A stretch of 36,807 nucleotides of DNA. Origin: an uncultured Prolixibacteraceae bacterium. GTDB lineage: Bacteria; Bacteroidota; Bacteroidia; Bacteroidales; Prolixibacteraceae. This document shows, in pieces, positions 23,444 to 30,207 of this stretch. The stretch lies in NCBI GenBank assembly GCA_937915865.1, contig CALGIG010000108.1:1-36807 (forward strand), written 5' to 3'. The notes under the pieces were generated by a model. That model was not told the origin of the DNA and did not search any database. It worked only from the letters and a program-made list of their open reading frames with translations. Position 1 is the first letter of the stretch. Every line of letters begins with the position of its first letter. The position numbers and the translations under genes were made by a program.

Positions 23444-24826
23444 ATGTTATTACGTCATACAACCAACGAAGTTAGAGAACGCAATGCTTTGACCGTAAAC
23501 CCGGCCAAAACTTGCCAGCCGGTAGGAGCCATGTATTGCGCTCTGGGAGTTCACGGATGTTTACCTCATAGCCACGGTTCGCAAGGTTGCTGCTCCTATC
23601 ACCGGAGCGCGCTCACTAAGCATTATAAAGAGCCTGTTATGGCTGCAACAAGTTCATTCACCGAAGGTTCATCGGTATTTGGCGGACAGGCCAACCTTCT
23701 TCAGGCAGTCGAAACCATTTTTTCGGTGTACGATCCTGAAATTATAGCTGTTCATTCAACTTGTTTGTCAGAAACTATTGGCGACGACCTTGGACAGATT
23801 CTGGCCAAAGCCCGCGACGAAGGTAAAGTTCCGTTCGGAAAACATGTGTTGGCAGCTTCGACCCCTAGTTACGTAGGTTCGCATGTGACAGGTTATGCCA
23901 ATATGCTTGAGAGTTTTGTGAAGTATTTCGCTGAAAAAACTAACGAAAAAATCCGTCAGGTCAACCTGCTTTCAGGCTGGGTAGAACCATCGGATATGCG
24001 CGAATTGAAGCGGATCATGAAAATGATGAAAGTACGTTCGGTACTGTTGCCCGACACTTCGGATGTTCTGGATACACCAATGACCGGAAAATTTGAAATG
24101 TATCCCAAAGGGGGAACAACAATCGCCGAAATTGTCAGCATGGGCGATAGCATGGAAACGCTTGGTTTGGGTGAATGGGCAACACAGAAAGCTGCCATCG
24201 CGCTCGACAACCAATGTAAAGTCCCATTCGACATCATAGATATTCCGGTTGGATTGCGTGCTACCGACCGTTTCATTCAGGCCTTGGCCAAAGCCGGACG
24301 GGTTTCTGTTCCTGAATCGATTACCGAAGAACGCGGACGATTGCTTGATATGATTACCGATATGCATCAATATGTTTACGGAAAACGAGTGGCAGTTTAC
24401 GGTGACCCCGACAATATTATTCCGCTGATTGAATTCCTTGTAGATATAGATATGAAACCGGTGTATGTGGTTTCGGGAACTCCGGGAAAACGCTTCGAAA
24501 AGCGAATGGAAGAAATACTGAAGGACCGTGTTCCTGAAGCCAAATACAAAAATGGGCCGCAAGCCGACATGTTCCTGATGCACCAGTGGATTAAAAAGGA
24601 ACCAGTTGATTTGATTATTGGCAATACTTATGGAAAATACATTGCCCGGGATGAGAATATCCCGTTTGTACGCATGGGTTTCCCAATTCTCGACCGTGTT
24701 GGACATAGCTATTTCACCACGTTAGGTTATGTTGGAGGACTACGCATTCTCGAAAAGATTTTGAGTGTTCTGATGGATAAACAAGATGCTATTGCTCCTG
24801 AAGAAAAATTCGAATTGACAATGTAG
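23444..24826 (+). CDS. nifK: Nitrogenase molybdenum-iron protein beta chain
   Basis: The beta subunit that shares the P-cluster with NifD. The 460-residue form lacks the 45-50-residue N-terminal extension of the Azotobacter protein, as is usual for group II/III enzymes. P-cluster ligands are Cys24 (AKTCQPVGA), Cys49 (HGSQGCCSY) and Cys107 (STCLSETIGDD). Ser142 in TPSYVGSH corresponds to the redox-switching serine. A strong AGGAGG site (23430-23435) lies 8 bp before the ATG, which is notable where most genes lack one and may set the NifK to NifD ratio. Confidence 0.98.
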   Translation: MLLRHTTNEVRERNALTVNPAKTCQPVGAMYCALGVHGCLPHSHGSQGCCSYHRSALTKHYKEPVMAATSSFTEGSSVFGGQANLLQAVETIFSVYDPEIIAVHSTCLSETIGDDLGQILAKARDEGKVPFGKHVLAASTPSYVGSHVTGYANMLESFVKYFAEKTNEKIRQVNLLSGWVEPSDMRELKRIMKMMKVRSVLLPDTSDVLDTPMTGKFEMYPKGGTTIAEIVSMGDSMETLGLGEWATQKAAIALDNQCKVPFDIIDIPVGLRATDRFIQALAKAGRVSVPESITEERGRLLDMITDMHQYVYGKRVAVYGDPDNIIPLIEFLVDIDMKPVYVVSGTPGKRFEKRMEEILKDRVPEAKYKNGPQADMFLMHQWIKKEPVDLIIGNTYGKYIARDENIPFVRMGFPILDRVGHSYFTTLGYVGGLRILEKILSVLMDKQDAIAPEEKFELTM

Positions 24827-25180
24827 ATGATTCTAAACCTTCAAGGTTTTTAAAACCTTGAAGGTTTGATGAAACCATAAAGAAAAAGTCCTCCTTTGGG
24901 TGAGGAGGATTTAGGTGGCTATTTTCTTTTTAATGTTGAATGGGGGGAGGAGCTTCCCGCATACTCCCCCTTTCATTTCAATCCAGGATGGGTGAAATAT
25001 TTGTAGCCCGGGGTTTTAACTCCGGGGAGAACGAAAAGAAAACAAAACCGTCCGTGAGAATAGGTGTAAAAAGTGATTTCCTTTTTTCGGACGGAATTGA
25101 ATTCGCCTTCATAAAATCGCCAAAAAAGGAATTGGGGTTACAGGGGCAACGCTCCTTAAACATCAATAAAACAAAACACC
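24827..25180. other. nifK-nifE intergenic region with several palindromes
   Basis: About 350 bp without a gene. It holds the second copy of the 16-bp palindrome (24835-24867), a CCTCC/GGAGG hairpin with the tail ATTTAGGTGGC (24889-24917) that resembles the inverted-orientation nif junction repeat, a CCCGGGGTT/AACTCCGGGG element (25008-25026), and a CCGTCCG/CGGACGG pair (25048-25054 and 25088-25094) enclosing a 33-nt loop just before nifE. No sigma-54 promoter was found, so nifE onward may depend on read-through from nifH or on an unrecognised promoter. Confidence 0.7.
24835..24867. repeat. 16-bp perfect palindrome, copy 2 (after nifK)
   Basis: Arms 24835-24850 and 24852-24867 are identical in sequence to the arms at 19773-19805, with T in place of C as the single loop base. 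It starts 9 bp after the nifK stop codon, where it could act as a 3'-end hairpin protecting the nifHDK message. Confidence 0.9.
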
Positions 25181-26632
25181 ATGAACGAAATACTGAAAGA
25201 ACGTCAAAATCAGGTTGTCACAAAGGGGAAAGACGATGTGGCAATCGCTTGTGGAAAGGCTAGTCTGGCAGGTTCGGTCAGTCAGCGGGCATGTGTTTTT
25301 TGCGGTTCGCGCGTGGTACTTTATCCCATTGCCGATGCCTTGCACCTCATTCACGGGCCGGTAGGTTGCGCTGCTTATACGTGGGACATTCGAGGATCTC
25401 TTTCTTCGGGGCCGCAGTTGCACAGGCTAAGTTTTACTACAGACCTGAAAGAAAAAGAAGTTGTTTTTGGAGGTGAACCAAAATTGTACCAGGCGCTCAT
25501 CAGCTTGATCGATCAGTATAAACCCCAAGCTGCATTTGTTTACGGAACCTGCATTGTTGGTGTGATTGGCGACGACATGGAAGCCGTTTGCCGCCGCGTT
25601 TCCAAAGAAAAAGGCATCGATGTAATACCGGTCATGTCTGAAGGTTTCAACGGAACAAAAAAAGATGGATATAAGCTGGCCTGCGATGCCCTTTCCAATC
25701 TCATCGGTACCGACAACGAAACTGAAGTTCCTGAACACAGCATTAATATTCTTGGCGACTTCAACCTGGCAGGCGAACTCTGGATGCTGGCCGATTATTA
25801 TCGTCGGATGGGTGTGAATATGGTTGCTTGCATGACGGGCGATGGCCGTATCAATGATGTTCGGAAAGCACACAAGGCACAACTAAATGTGGTGCAATGT
25901 TCGGGTTCGATGGTCTATCTGGCCAAAGACATGAAAGAAAAGTACAATATTCCGTTCATGAAAGTTTCCTACTTCGGAATCGAAGATATGTCGGATGCGC
26001 TGTACGAAGTGGCCCGTTATTTTAAATCCGACGAAATGATGGAGAAAGCCCGCCAATTGGTAAAAGAAGAAATCAGCAAACTGATACCTGCACTTCAGCA
26101 ATACCGGAAAGACCTGGAAGGGAAAAAGGCCGCAATTTATGTAGGTGGCGCTTTCAAAGCCATCTCGCTGGTAAAAGCACTGCGCCTGCTCGGAATGCAA
26201 ACGGTGGTTGTTGGTTCGCAAACCGGAAACCTCGACGACTACAACCTGCTGAAGGACTTGTGCGACGAAGGAACCATCATTGTCGATGACTCGAACCCCA
26301 ACGAACTTTCGGAATTTGTGAAGCAAACCGGAGCCAACCTGTTTATCGGTGGCGTGAAGGAACGGCCAATCGCCTACAAGTTGGGTCTGGGTTTTTGCGA
26401 TCACAACCACGAACGTAAAGAAGCGCTGGCCGGATACGATGGCATGTTGAATTTTGCCAAAGAAGTTCACGCTTCAGTTTGCAGCCCGGTTTGGAAGTTT
26501 ATGAGAGGCCCCACCCCGACCCTCCCCAAAGTGGAGGGAGAAAGAAGCCTCTCTAAATCTCCCCGAAGGGGAGACTTGAAAACAGCCTCGTCCCCAATCC
26601 TTCTCCCAAAGAAAAGTGAGTTTGGCGAGTGA
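25181..26632 (+). CDS. nifE: Nitrogenase cofactor scaffold NifE with repeat-derived C-terminal tail
   Basis: NifE pairs with NifN in the scaffold on which the NifB-co precursor is matured to FeMo-co by adding molybdenum and homocitrate. The 483-residue protein is a NifD paralogue. Cluster ligands are Cys38 (QRACVFCGSR), Cys63 (HGPVGCAAY) and Cys124 (YGTCIVGVIGDD). The normal family end is reached at SPVWKFM (to residue 441). The last 42 residues (442-483) are encoded by a forward copy of the GC-rich junction repeat, including PKVEGERSLSKSPRRGDLK, and end at a TGA inside the repeat. This tail is not part of the NifE family and is probably unstructured. No ribosome-binding site is evident. Confidence 0.96.
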   Translation: MNEILKERQNQVVTKGKDDVAIACGKASLAGSVSQRACVFCGSRVVLYPIADALHLIHGPVGCAAYTWDIRGSLSSGPQLHRLSFTTDLKEKEVVFGGEPKLYQALISLIDQYKPQAAFVYGTCIVGVIGDDMEAVCRRVSKEKGIDVIPVMSEGFNGTKKDGYKLACDALSNLIGTDNETEVPEHSINILGDFNLAGELWMLADYYRRMGVNMVACMTGDGRINDVRKAHKAQLNVVQCSGSMVYLAKDMKEKYNIPFMKVSYFGIEDMSDALYEVARYFKSDEMMEKARQLVKEEISKLIPALQQYRKDLEGKKAAIYVGGAFKAISLVKALRLLGMQTVVVGSQTGNLDDYNLLKDLCDEGTIIVDDSNPNELSEFVKQTGANLFIGGVKERPIAYKLGLGFCDHNHERKEALAGYDGMLNFAKEVHASVCSPVWKFMRGPTPTLPKVEGERSLSKSPRRGDLKTASSPILLPKKSEFGE

Positions 26633-26643
26633 AGATTTTGAAC
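26504..26643 (+). repeat. Junction repeat J1, forward copy (nifE 3' end)
   Basis: A roughly 140-bp element with two strong hairpins: CCCTCC/GGAGGG (26520-26538) and TCTCCCC-GAA-GGGGAGA (26558-26574). A third, decayed pyrimidine/purine stem follows, then a tail GAGTTTGGCGAGTGAAGATT shared in altered form with the copies after nifN and nifB. Most of it is translated as the NifE tail. Confidence 0.88.
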
Positions 26644-26659
26644 AATTAGACTTTTAATC

Positions 26660-28147
26660 ATGGAAACTCCTATTTCAAAAGATAAATCGACGCATCCCGC
26701 TTCTTTACCCCCTCTTTGGGCGGAGGCAGGGGGAGGCTCGTCTTCTTCCTCCCCCTCCTTTGGAGGGGGGCGGGGGGAGGCTTTTGCTATTAATGCTTGC
26801 AAATTGTGCGCGCCGCTGGGGGCCAGCGTGGCATTCAAAGGCATTCGCGGATCTGTTCCAATTATTCACGGCGGCCAGGGATGTGCCACATACATTCGCC
26901 GCTACCTCATTAGCCATTATAAAGAACCAGTCGATATCGCCTCTTCAAATTTCAGCGAAGAAGCTACCATTTTTGGAGGAGGTGCTAATTGTCATACTGC
27001 TATCGGCAATGTTATCAAACAATATCATCCCGAATTTATCGGAATTACCACGACTTGCCTTAGCGAAACCATTGGTGACGATGTGAAATTCTATATTCAG
27101 AAATACAAAGAGCTTTCTGAAGATGAAAATCTTCCCCATTTCGTTAATGCTTCAACGCCAAGTTACCAGGGCTCGCACATCGACGGGTTCCACGAAGCCG
27201 TTTTAGCAATTGTAAAATCGATGGCCGAAGCCGGTGAACGCGGCGAACACATTAATATATTTCCCGGATTTGTTTCTCCGGAAGATTTGCGCCAACTCAA
27301 AACTATTCTCGAAGATTTTGGGATCGACTACATCATGGTTCCCGATTTTTCGGAGACACTCGATAACCCGATTTGGGACGCGTACAAACGTATTCCTGAT
27401 GGCGGAACCCCGATTGAACGGATCACGAAATGCGGTTCGGCCTGTGCTTCCATCGAGTTGGGTACCATTATTAATAAAGGAAGTTTATCCGGAAGGGTAA
27501 AAAACACTTCGAACCTCACTACCGCTGGCGAATACCTTCAGGAAAAATTTGGCGTTGAAAATTGCCGAATGCCTTTCCCAACAGGCGTTAGCTCGTGCGA
27601 TGCCTTCTTCGAAACATTGAGTCGGGTTTCAGGAAAACCAATCCCGATGAAATACACCAAAGAACGTGGCCGGTTGATCGACTCTTACGTCGATGGTCAC
27701 AAATATGCTTTCGGGAAACGGGCTGTAGTTTATGGCGAAGAAGACTTCGTCGTCGCCATGTCGGCCTTTCTGAACGAGATTGGCATTGTGGTGGCTTTGG
27801 CTGCAACAGGGGGCGAAAGTTTCAAGCTCGAAGAAGAAGTAAAGAAATACTGTCCAGAGAATCCCGATTCGATTACGGTTAAAAATGGCTGGGACTACGA
27901 ATTGATTCACGAGTGGTGCAACGAAAACAAACCCGACATTCTGATTGGCAATAGCAAAGCGTACTACATCGCCCGCGAACTGGGCGTTCCAATCGTGCGG
28001 TGCGGTTTCCCCATTCACGACCGCATTGGCGGACAACGCATCAAACACCTTGGCTATACCGGCACACAGGAATTGTTCGACCGGATTGTAAACGAATTGA
28101 TTGGCTTTAAGCAAGACCATTCGGCTGTGGGGTATAAATATATGTGA
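26660..28147 (+). CDS. nifN: Nitrogenase cofactor scaffold NifN with repeat-derived N-terminal segment
   Basis: The beta-like partner of NifE in the FeMo-co scaffold. The family core starts at about residue 44 with NACKLCAPLGA and continues with HGGQGCATYIRR and TTCLSETIGDD, all in the expected order; the C-terminus is intact. Ahead of it, residues about 8-42 (SLPPLWAEAGGG, then SPSFGGGRGEAF) are encoded by two tandem inverted-orientation copies of the junction repeat. No ATG, GTG or TTG lies in frame between the repeat and the core, so this segment has to be translated if the protein is made. The ATG at 26660 is the only plausible start. The stop codon abuts the next forward repeat. Confidence 0.95.
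   Translation: METPISKDKSTHPASLPPLWAEAGGGSSSSSPSFGGGRGEAFAINACKLCAPLGASVAFKGIRGSVPIIHGGQGCATYIRRYLISHYKEPVDIASSNFSEEATIFGGGANCHTAIGNVIKQYHPEFIGITTTCLSETIGDDVKFYIQKYKELSEDENLPHFVNASTPSYQGSHIDGFHEAVLAIVKSMAEAGERGEHINIFPGFVSPEDLRQLKTILEDFGIDYIMVPDFSETLDNPIWDAYKRIPDGGTPIERITKCGSACASIELGTIINKGSLSGRVKNTSNLTTAGEYLQEKFGVENCRMPFPTGVSSCDAFFETLSRVSGKPIPMKYTKERGRLIDSYVDGHKYAFGKRAVVYGEEDFVVAMSAFLNEIGIVVALAATGGESFKLEEEVKKYCPENPDSITVKNGWDYELIHEWCNENKPDILIGNSKAYYIARELGVPIVRCGFPIHDRIGGQRIKHLGYTGTQELFDRIVNELIGFKQDHSAVGYKYM
26682..26784 (-). repeat. Junction repeat J1, inverted copy in tandem (nifN 5' coding region)
   Basis: Two tandem units, about 26701-26739 and 26740-26783, each of the form CCCCCTC-TTTGG-GAGG followed by GGGGGAGGCT, in reverse orientation relative to the nifE-end copy. 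The preceding ATAAATCGACGCATCC is shared with the copy upstream of the ferredoxin gene, so the repeated unit is longer than the palindrome. All of it is in frame within nifN. Confidence 0.88.
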
Positions 28148-28240
28148 AGCCCCTCCCAACCTCCCCGAAGGGGAGGAGCAAGAGCCTCATCCCCAGCCCT
28201 TCTCCAAAGGAGAAGGGAGTTTGGACAGTAGATATTGAAC
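28146..28240 (+). repeat. Junction repeat J2, forward copy (after nifN)
   Basis: The element starts within the nifN TGA stop codon with AAGCCCCTCCC. It has a CTCCCC-GAA-GGGGAG hairpin near 28158-28173 and a CCTTCTCC-AAA-GGAGAAGG hairpin near 28198-28216, then the tail GAGTTTGGACAGTAGATATT, ending TTGAAC. It is the best preserved example of the full forward unit. Confidence 0.88.
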
Positions 28241-28256
28241 CGTATGATCATTTAAA

Positions 28257-29579
28257 ATGAACCGAATGAAAAAAGATCAAAATATTCGAAATGCGACAGA
28301 CCCAAAGTTTCCCCTTCGGGGAGATTTAGAGGGGCTTCCTCATCCATGCTTCAATATCGAGGCGAAAGGTACATACGCCAGGGTTCACCTGCCAGTTGCT
28401 CCAAAATGCAACATTCAATGTAATTATTGCAAACGCGATTTTGATTGTGTAAACGAGAGCCGTCCTGGCGTTACCAGTCAGGTGCTTTCGCCCGAACAGG
28501 CGTTGGCCTACCTAATCAAACTGAAAGAAAAAATGCCAAACCTGTCGGTTGTCGGAATTGCTGGCCCGGGCGATCCATTTGCCAATCCCAATGAAACCCT
28601 CACCACATTGAGGTTGGTTCGTCAGCATTTCCCGGAGATGATATTGTGCCTTTCGTCAAACGGGCTTAATATCGGGACTTATGCTGACGAGTTGGCCGAG
28701 CTGGGTGTCAGCCATGTAACCATCACAATGAATGGCCTCGATGCTGAAGAAACACAACATATTTATAAATGGGCACGCTTCGAAAACCGCGGATACGTGG
28801 GCAAAGCCGCTGCTGAGCTGTTGTTGAAAAACCAGTTGTTTGCCATTAAAATGCTCCGGAAGTTTGGAATCACTGTGAAGATTAACACCATTGTTATTCC
28901 AGGCTTGAATGAGCATTTGGTGGAGAGCATTGCTGAAAAGGCGAAAGAAATGGGAGCCGAATTGATGAATGCCATTCCGCTTTACCCGGTAGCCGACACA
29001 CCTTTCGAAAACCTAAAAGAACCGGATGTACTGACAATGCGCGAAGTCCGTGGAAAAATTGCCAGGCACCTGAAGCCAATGACGCACTGTGCCCGTTGCC
29101 GTGCCGATGCTGTTGGTCTGCTGGGTGAAGACGATACCGAAGCGAAAAAAATCATGTCGGAAGTAATAACTTTAACGGTAACGCCCGACGAAAACCGTCA
29201 GTTTGTGGCTGTTGCCAGTTACGAAGGAATGCTGGTGAACCAACACCTGGGCGAAGCCGAAAGCCTGTACATTTTTCGCGAAACGCCCAATGGCTACCGT
29301 TTGGTTGAGCAACGCAAAACACCGCCATCGGGAACTGGCAACAAACGCTGGGAAGTCTTGGCCGATGTACTGAGCGACTGCCGTGCGTTGCTGGTAGGGG
29401 GAATTGGCCCAAGTCCATCGGTAGCCATTGGCCGCACCGGCATCCGCATTGTTGAAATGACCGGCCTGATCGACGAAGGATTAGACGCTATATATAAAGG
29501 TAAAGAATTGCGCACCGTGAAGAAAGCCGATGTTTTCAAATGCGGTGCCGCCTGCTCCGGAAAAGCTACGGGGTGCTAA
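28257..29579 (+). CDS. nifB: NifB radical SAM protein with NifX-like domain and repeat-derived N-terminus
   Basis: NifB is the radical SAM enzyme that joins two [4Fe-4S] clusters and inserts the central carbon to make NifB-co. The 440-residue protein has the radical SAM cysteines in CNIQCNYC (Cys51, Cys55, Cys58) and a C-terminal NifX/NafY-like domain (about 300-420: FVAVASYEGMLVNQHLGEA) that binds the product, ending in a Cys-rich tail. The family-conserved start HPCFN comes at residue 29. Residues 14-28, including FPLRGDLEGLP, are encoded by an inverted junction repeat, and no alternative start lies between it and the core. A second ATG at 28266 could also be used but still leaves the repeat inside. 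Confidence 0.97.
   Translation: MNRMKKDQNIRNATDPKFPLRGDLEGLPHPCFNIEAKGTYARVHLPVAPKCNIQCNYCKRDFDCVNESRPGVTSQVLSPEQALAYLIKLKEKMPNLSVVGIAGPGDPFANPNETLTTLRLVRQHFPEMILCLSSNGLNIGTYADELAELGVSHVTITMNGLDAEETQHIYKWARFENRGYVGKAAAELLLKNQLFAIKMLRKFGITVKINTIVIPGLNEHLVESIAEKAKEMGAELMNAIPLYPVADTPFENLKEPDVLTMREVRGKIARHLKPMTHCARCRADAVGLLGEDDTEAKKIMSEVITLTVTPDENRQFVAVASYEGMLVNQHLGEAESLYIFRETPNGYRLVEQRKTPPSGTGNKRWEVLADVLSDCRALLVGGIGPSPSVAIGRTGIRIVEMTGLIDEGLDAIYKGKELRTVKKADVFKCGAACSGKATGC
28296..28350 (-). repeat. Junction repeat J2, inverted copy (nifB 5' coding region)
   Basis: The core TCCCCTTCGGGGAGATTTAG followed by AGGGGCTT is the reverse complement of the forward sequence AAGCCCCTCTAAATC plus TCCCCGAAGGGGA found after nifB and after the ferredoxin gene. 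It is read in frame near the nifB N-terminus. Confidence 0.88.
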
Positions 29580-29580
29580 A

Positions 29581-29686
29581 AAAGCCCCTCTAAATCTCTC
29601 CGAAGGGAAGACTTAAAAAAGCCTCATCCCCAACCTTTTTCGGAGGGAGAAAGGAGTTTGGAAAGTAAAAGTTCAGAATATTGAAG
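29581..29686 (+). repeat. Junction repeat J3, forward copy (after nifB)
   Basis: It begins AAAAGCCCCTCTAAATCTCT directly after the nifB TAA, with a decayed CTCTCCGAAGGGAAG hairpin and a second arm CCTTTTTCGGAGGGAGAAAGG, then the tail GAGTTTGGAAAGTAAAAGTT ending ATTGAAG. Non-coding. Confidence 0.85.
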
Positions 29687-29699
29687 TTATTGTAAAAGT

Positions 29700-29762
29700 A
29701 TAAATCCACGCATCCAGGTTCTTTCGCCCCTCCTTCGGAGGGGTAGGGGGAGGCTGGGGGTT
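29700..29762 (-). repeat. Junction repeat J3, inverted copy (before ferredoxin gene)
   Basis: ATAAATCCACGCATCCAGG leads into GCCCCTCC-TTC-GGAGGGG and TAGGGGGAGGCTGGGGG. This copy stops 12 bp before the ferredoxin ATG, so unlike the nifN, nifB and nifV copies it is not translated. The ten bases TTTTTAATCA before its ATG resemble the nifN start region. Confidence 0.85.
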
Positions 29763-29774
29763 AAATTTTTAATC

Positions 29775-30080
29775 ATGAAAAAACCAGATTATCACATTTT
29801 GATTTGCAACTCTTACCGGGTTGCCGGCGATGCCAAAGGTTATTGCAACAAAAATGGTGGCGCCGAATTCATTCAGTATGTAACCGAAGAGTGTGCCGAC
29901 CGCGGCATCGATGCCGCAGTTTCTTCAACGGCCTGCCTGAACGTATGCTCACAAGGTCCGGTAATGGTAATTCAGCCCAATAACTTTTGGTACGGCGCCA
30001 TCACCACCGAGAAAATCGATGAAATTCTCGATGCACTCGAAGAAGGCGAAGCCGTTGAGGAATACCTGATCAGCGAATAA
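29775..30080 (+). CDS. Thioredoxin-fold [2Fe-2S] ferredoxin
   Basis: A 101-residue ferredoxin of the clostridial [2Fe-2S] (thioredoxin-like) type. Candidate cluster ligands are Cys11 (ILICNSYR), Cys24 (GYCNKNG), Cys54 (STACLN) and Cys58 (NVCSQGP); Cys40 is extra. The length and the C-x12-C spacing match the Clostridium pasteurianum protein, which interacts with MoFe protein, and such genes are regular members of group II/III nif clusters. Its likely role is electron delivery or cluster handling for nitrogenase or for NifB. It lies between nifB and nifV, with junction repeats on both sides. Confidence 0.9.
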   Translation: MKKPDYHILICNSYRVAGDAKGYCNKNGGAEFIQYVTEECADRGIDAAVSSTACLNVCSQGPVMVIQPNNFWYGAITTEKIDEILDALEEGEAVEEYLISE

Positions 30081-30084
30081 AGAA

Positions 30085-30190
30085 CAACTCCTCTAAATCT
30101 CCCCGAAGGGGAGACTTGAAAAAAAGCCGCATCTCCAAAGCTTATTCAGAAGAAAGAGAAGTATAGGCATATAATGCTGTACAATTGAAT
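30085..30190 (+). repeat. Junction repeat J4, forward copy (after ferredoxin gene)
   Basis: It begins ACAACTCCTCTAAATC a few bases after the ferredoxin stop, with an intact TCTCCCC-GAA-GGGGAGA hairpin. The second half (AGCCGCATCTCCAAAGC and onward) is the most decayed of the forward copies. Confidence 0.85.
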
Positions 30191-30207
30191 CCTAAAACGA
30201 TACTGCT

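Noticed and set aside
23972..24706. Minus-strand open frame of 244 codons inside nifK
   Set aside because: It is the shadow of the highly conserved nifK and its translation is low-complexity, rich in His, Asn and Phe, and without motifs.
21794..24826. Vanadium or iron-only nitrogenase instead of the Mo enzyme
   Set aside because: No delta-subunit gene (vnfG/anfG) lies between the D and K genes, and nifE, nifN, nifV and a molybdate transport operon adjoin.
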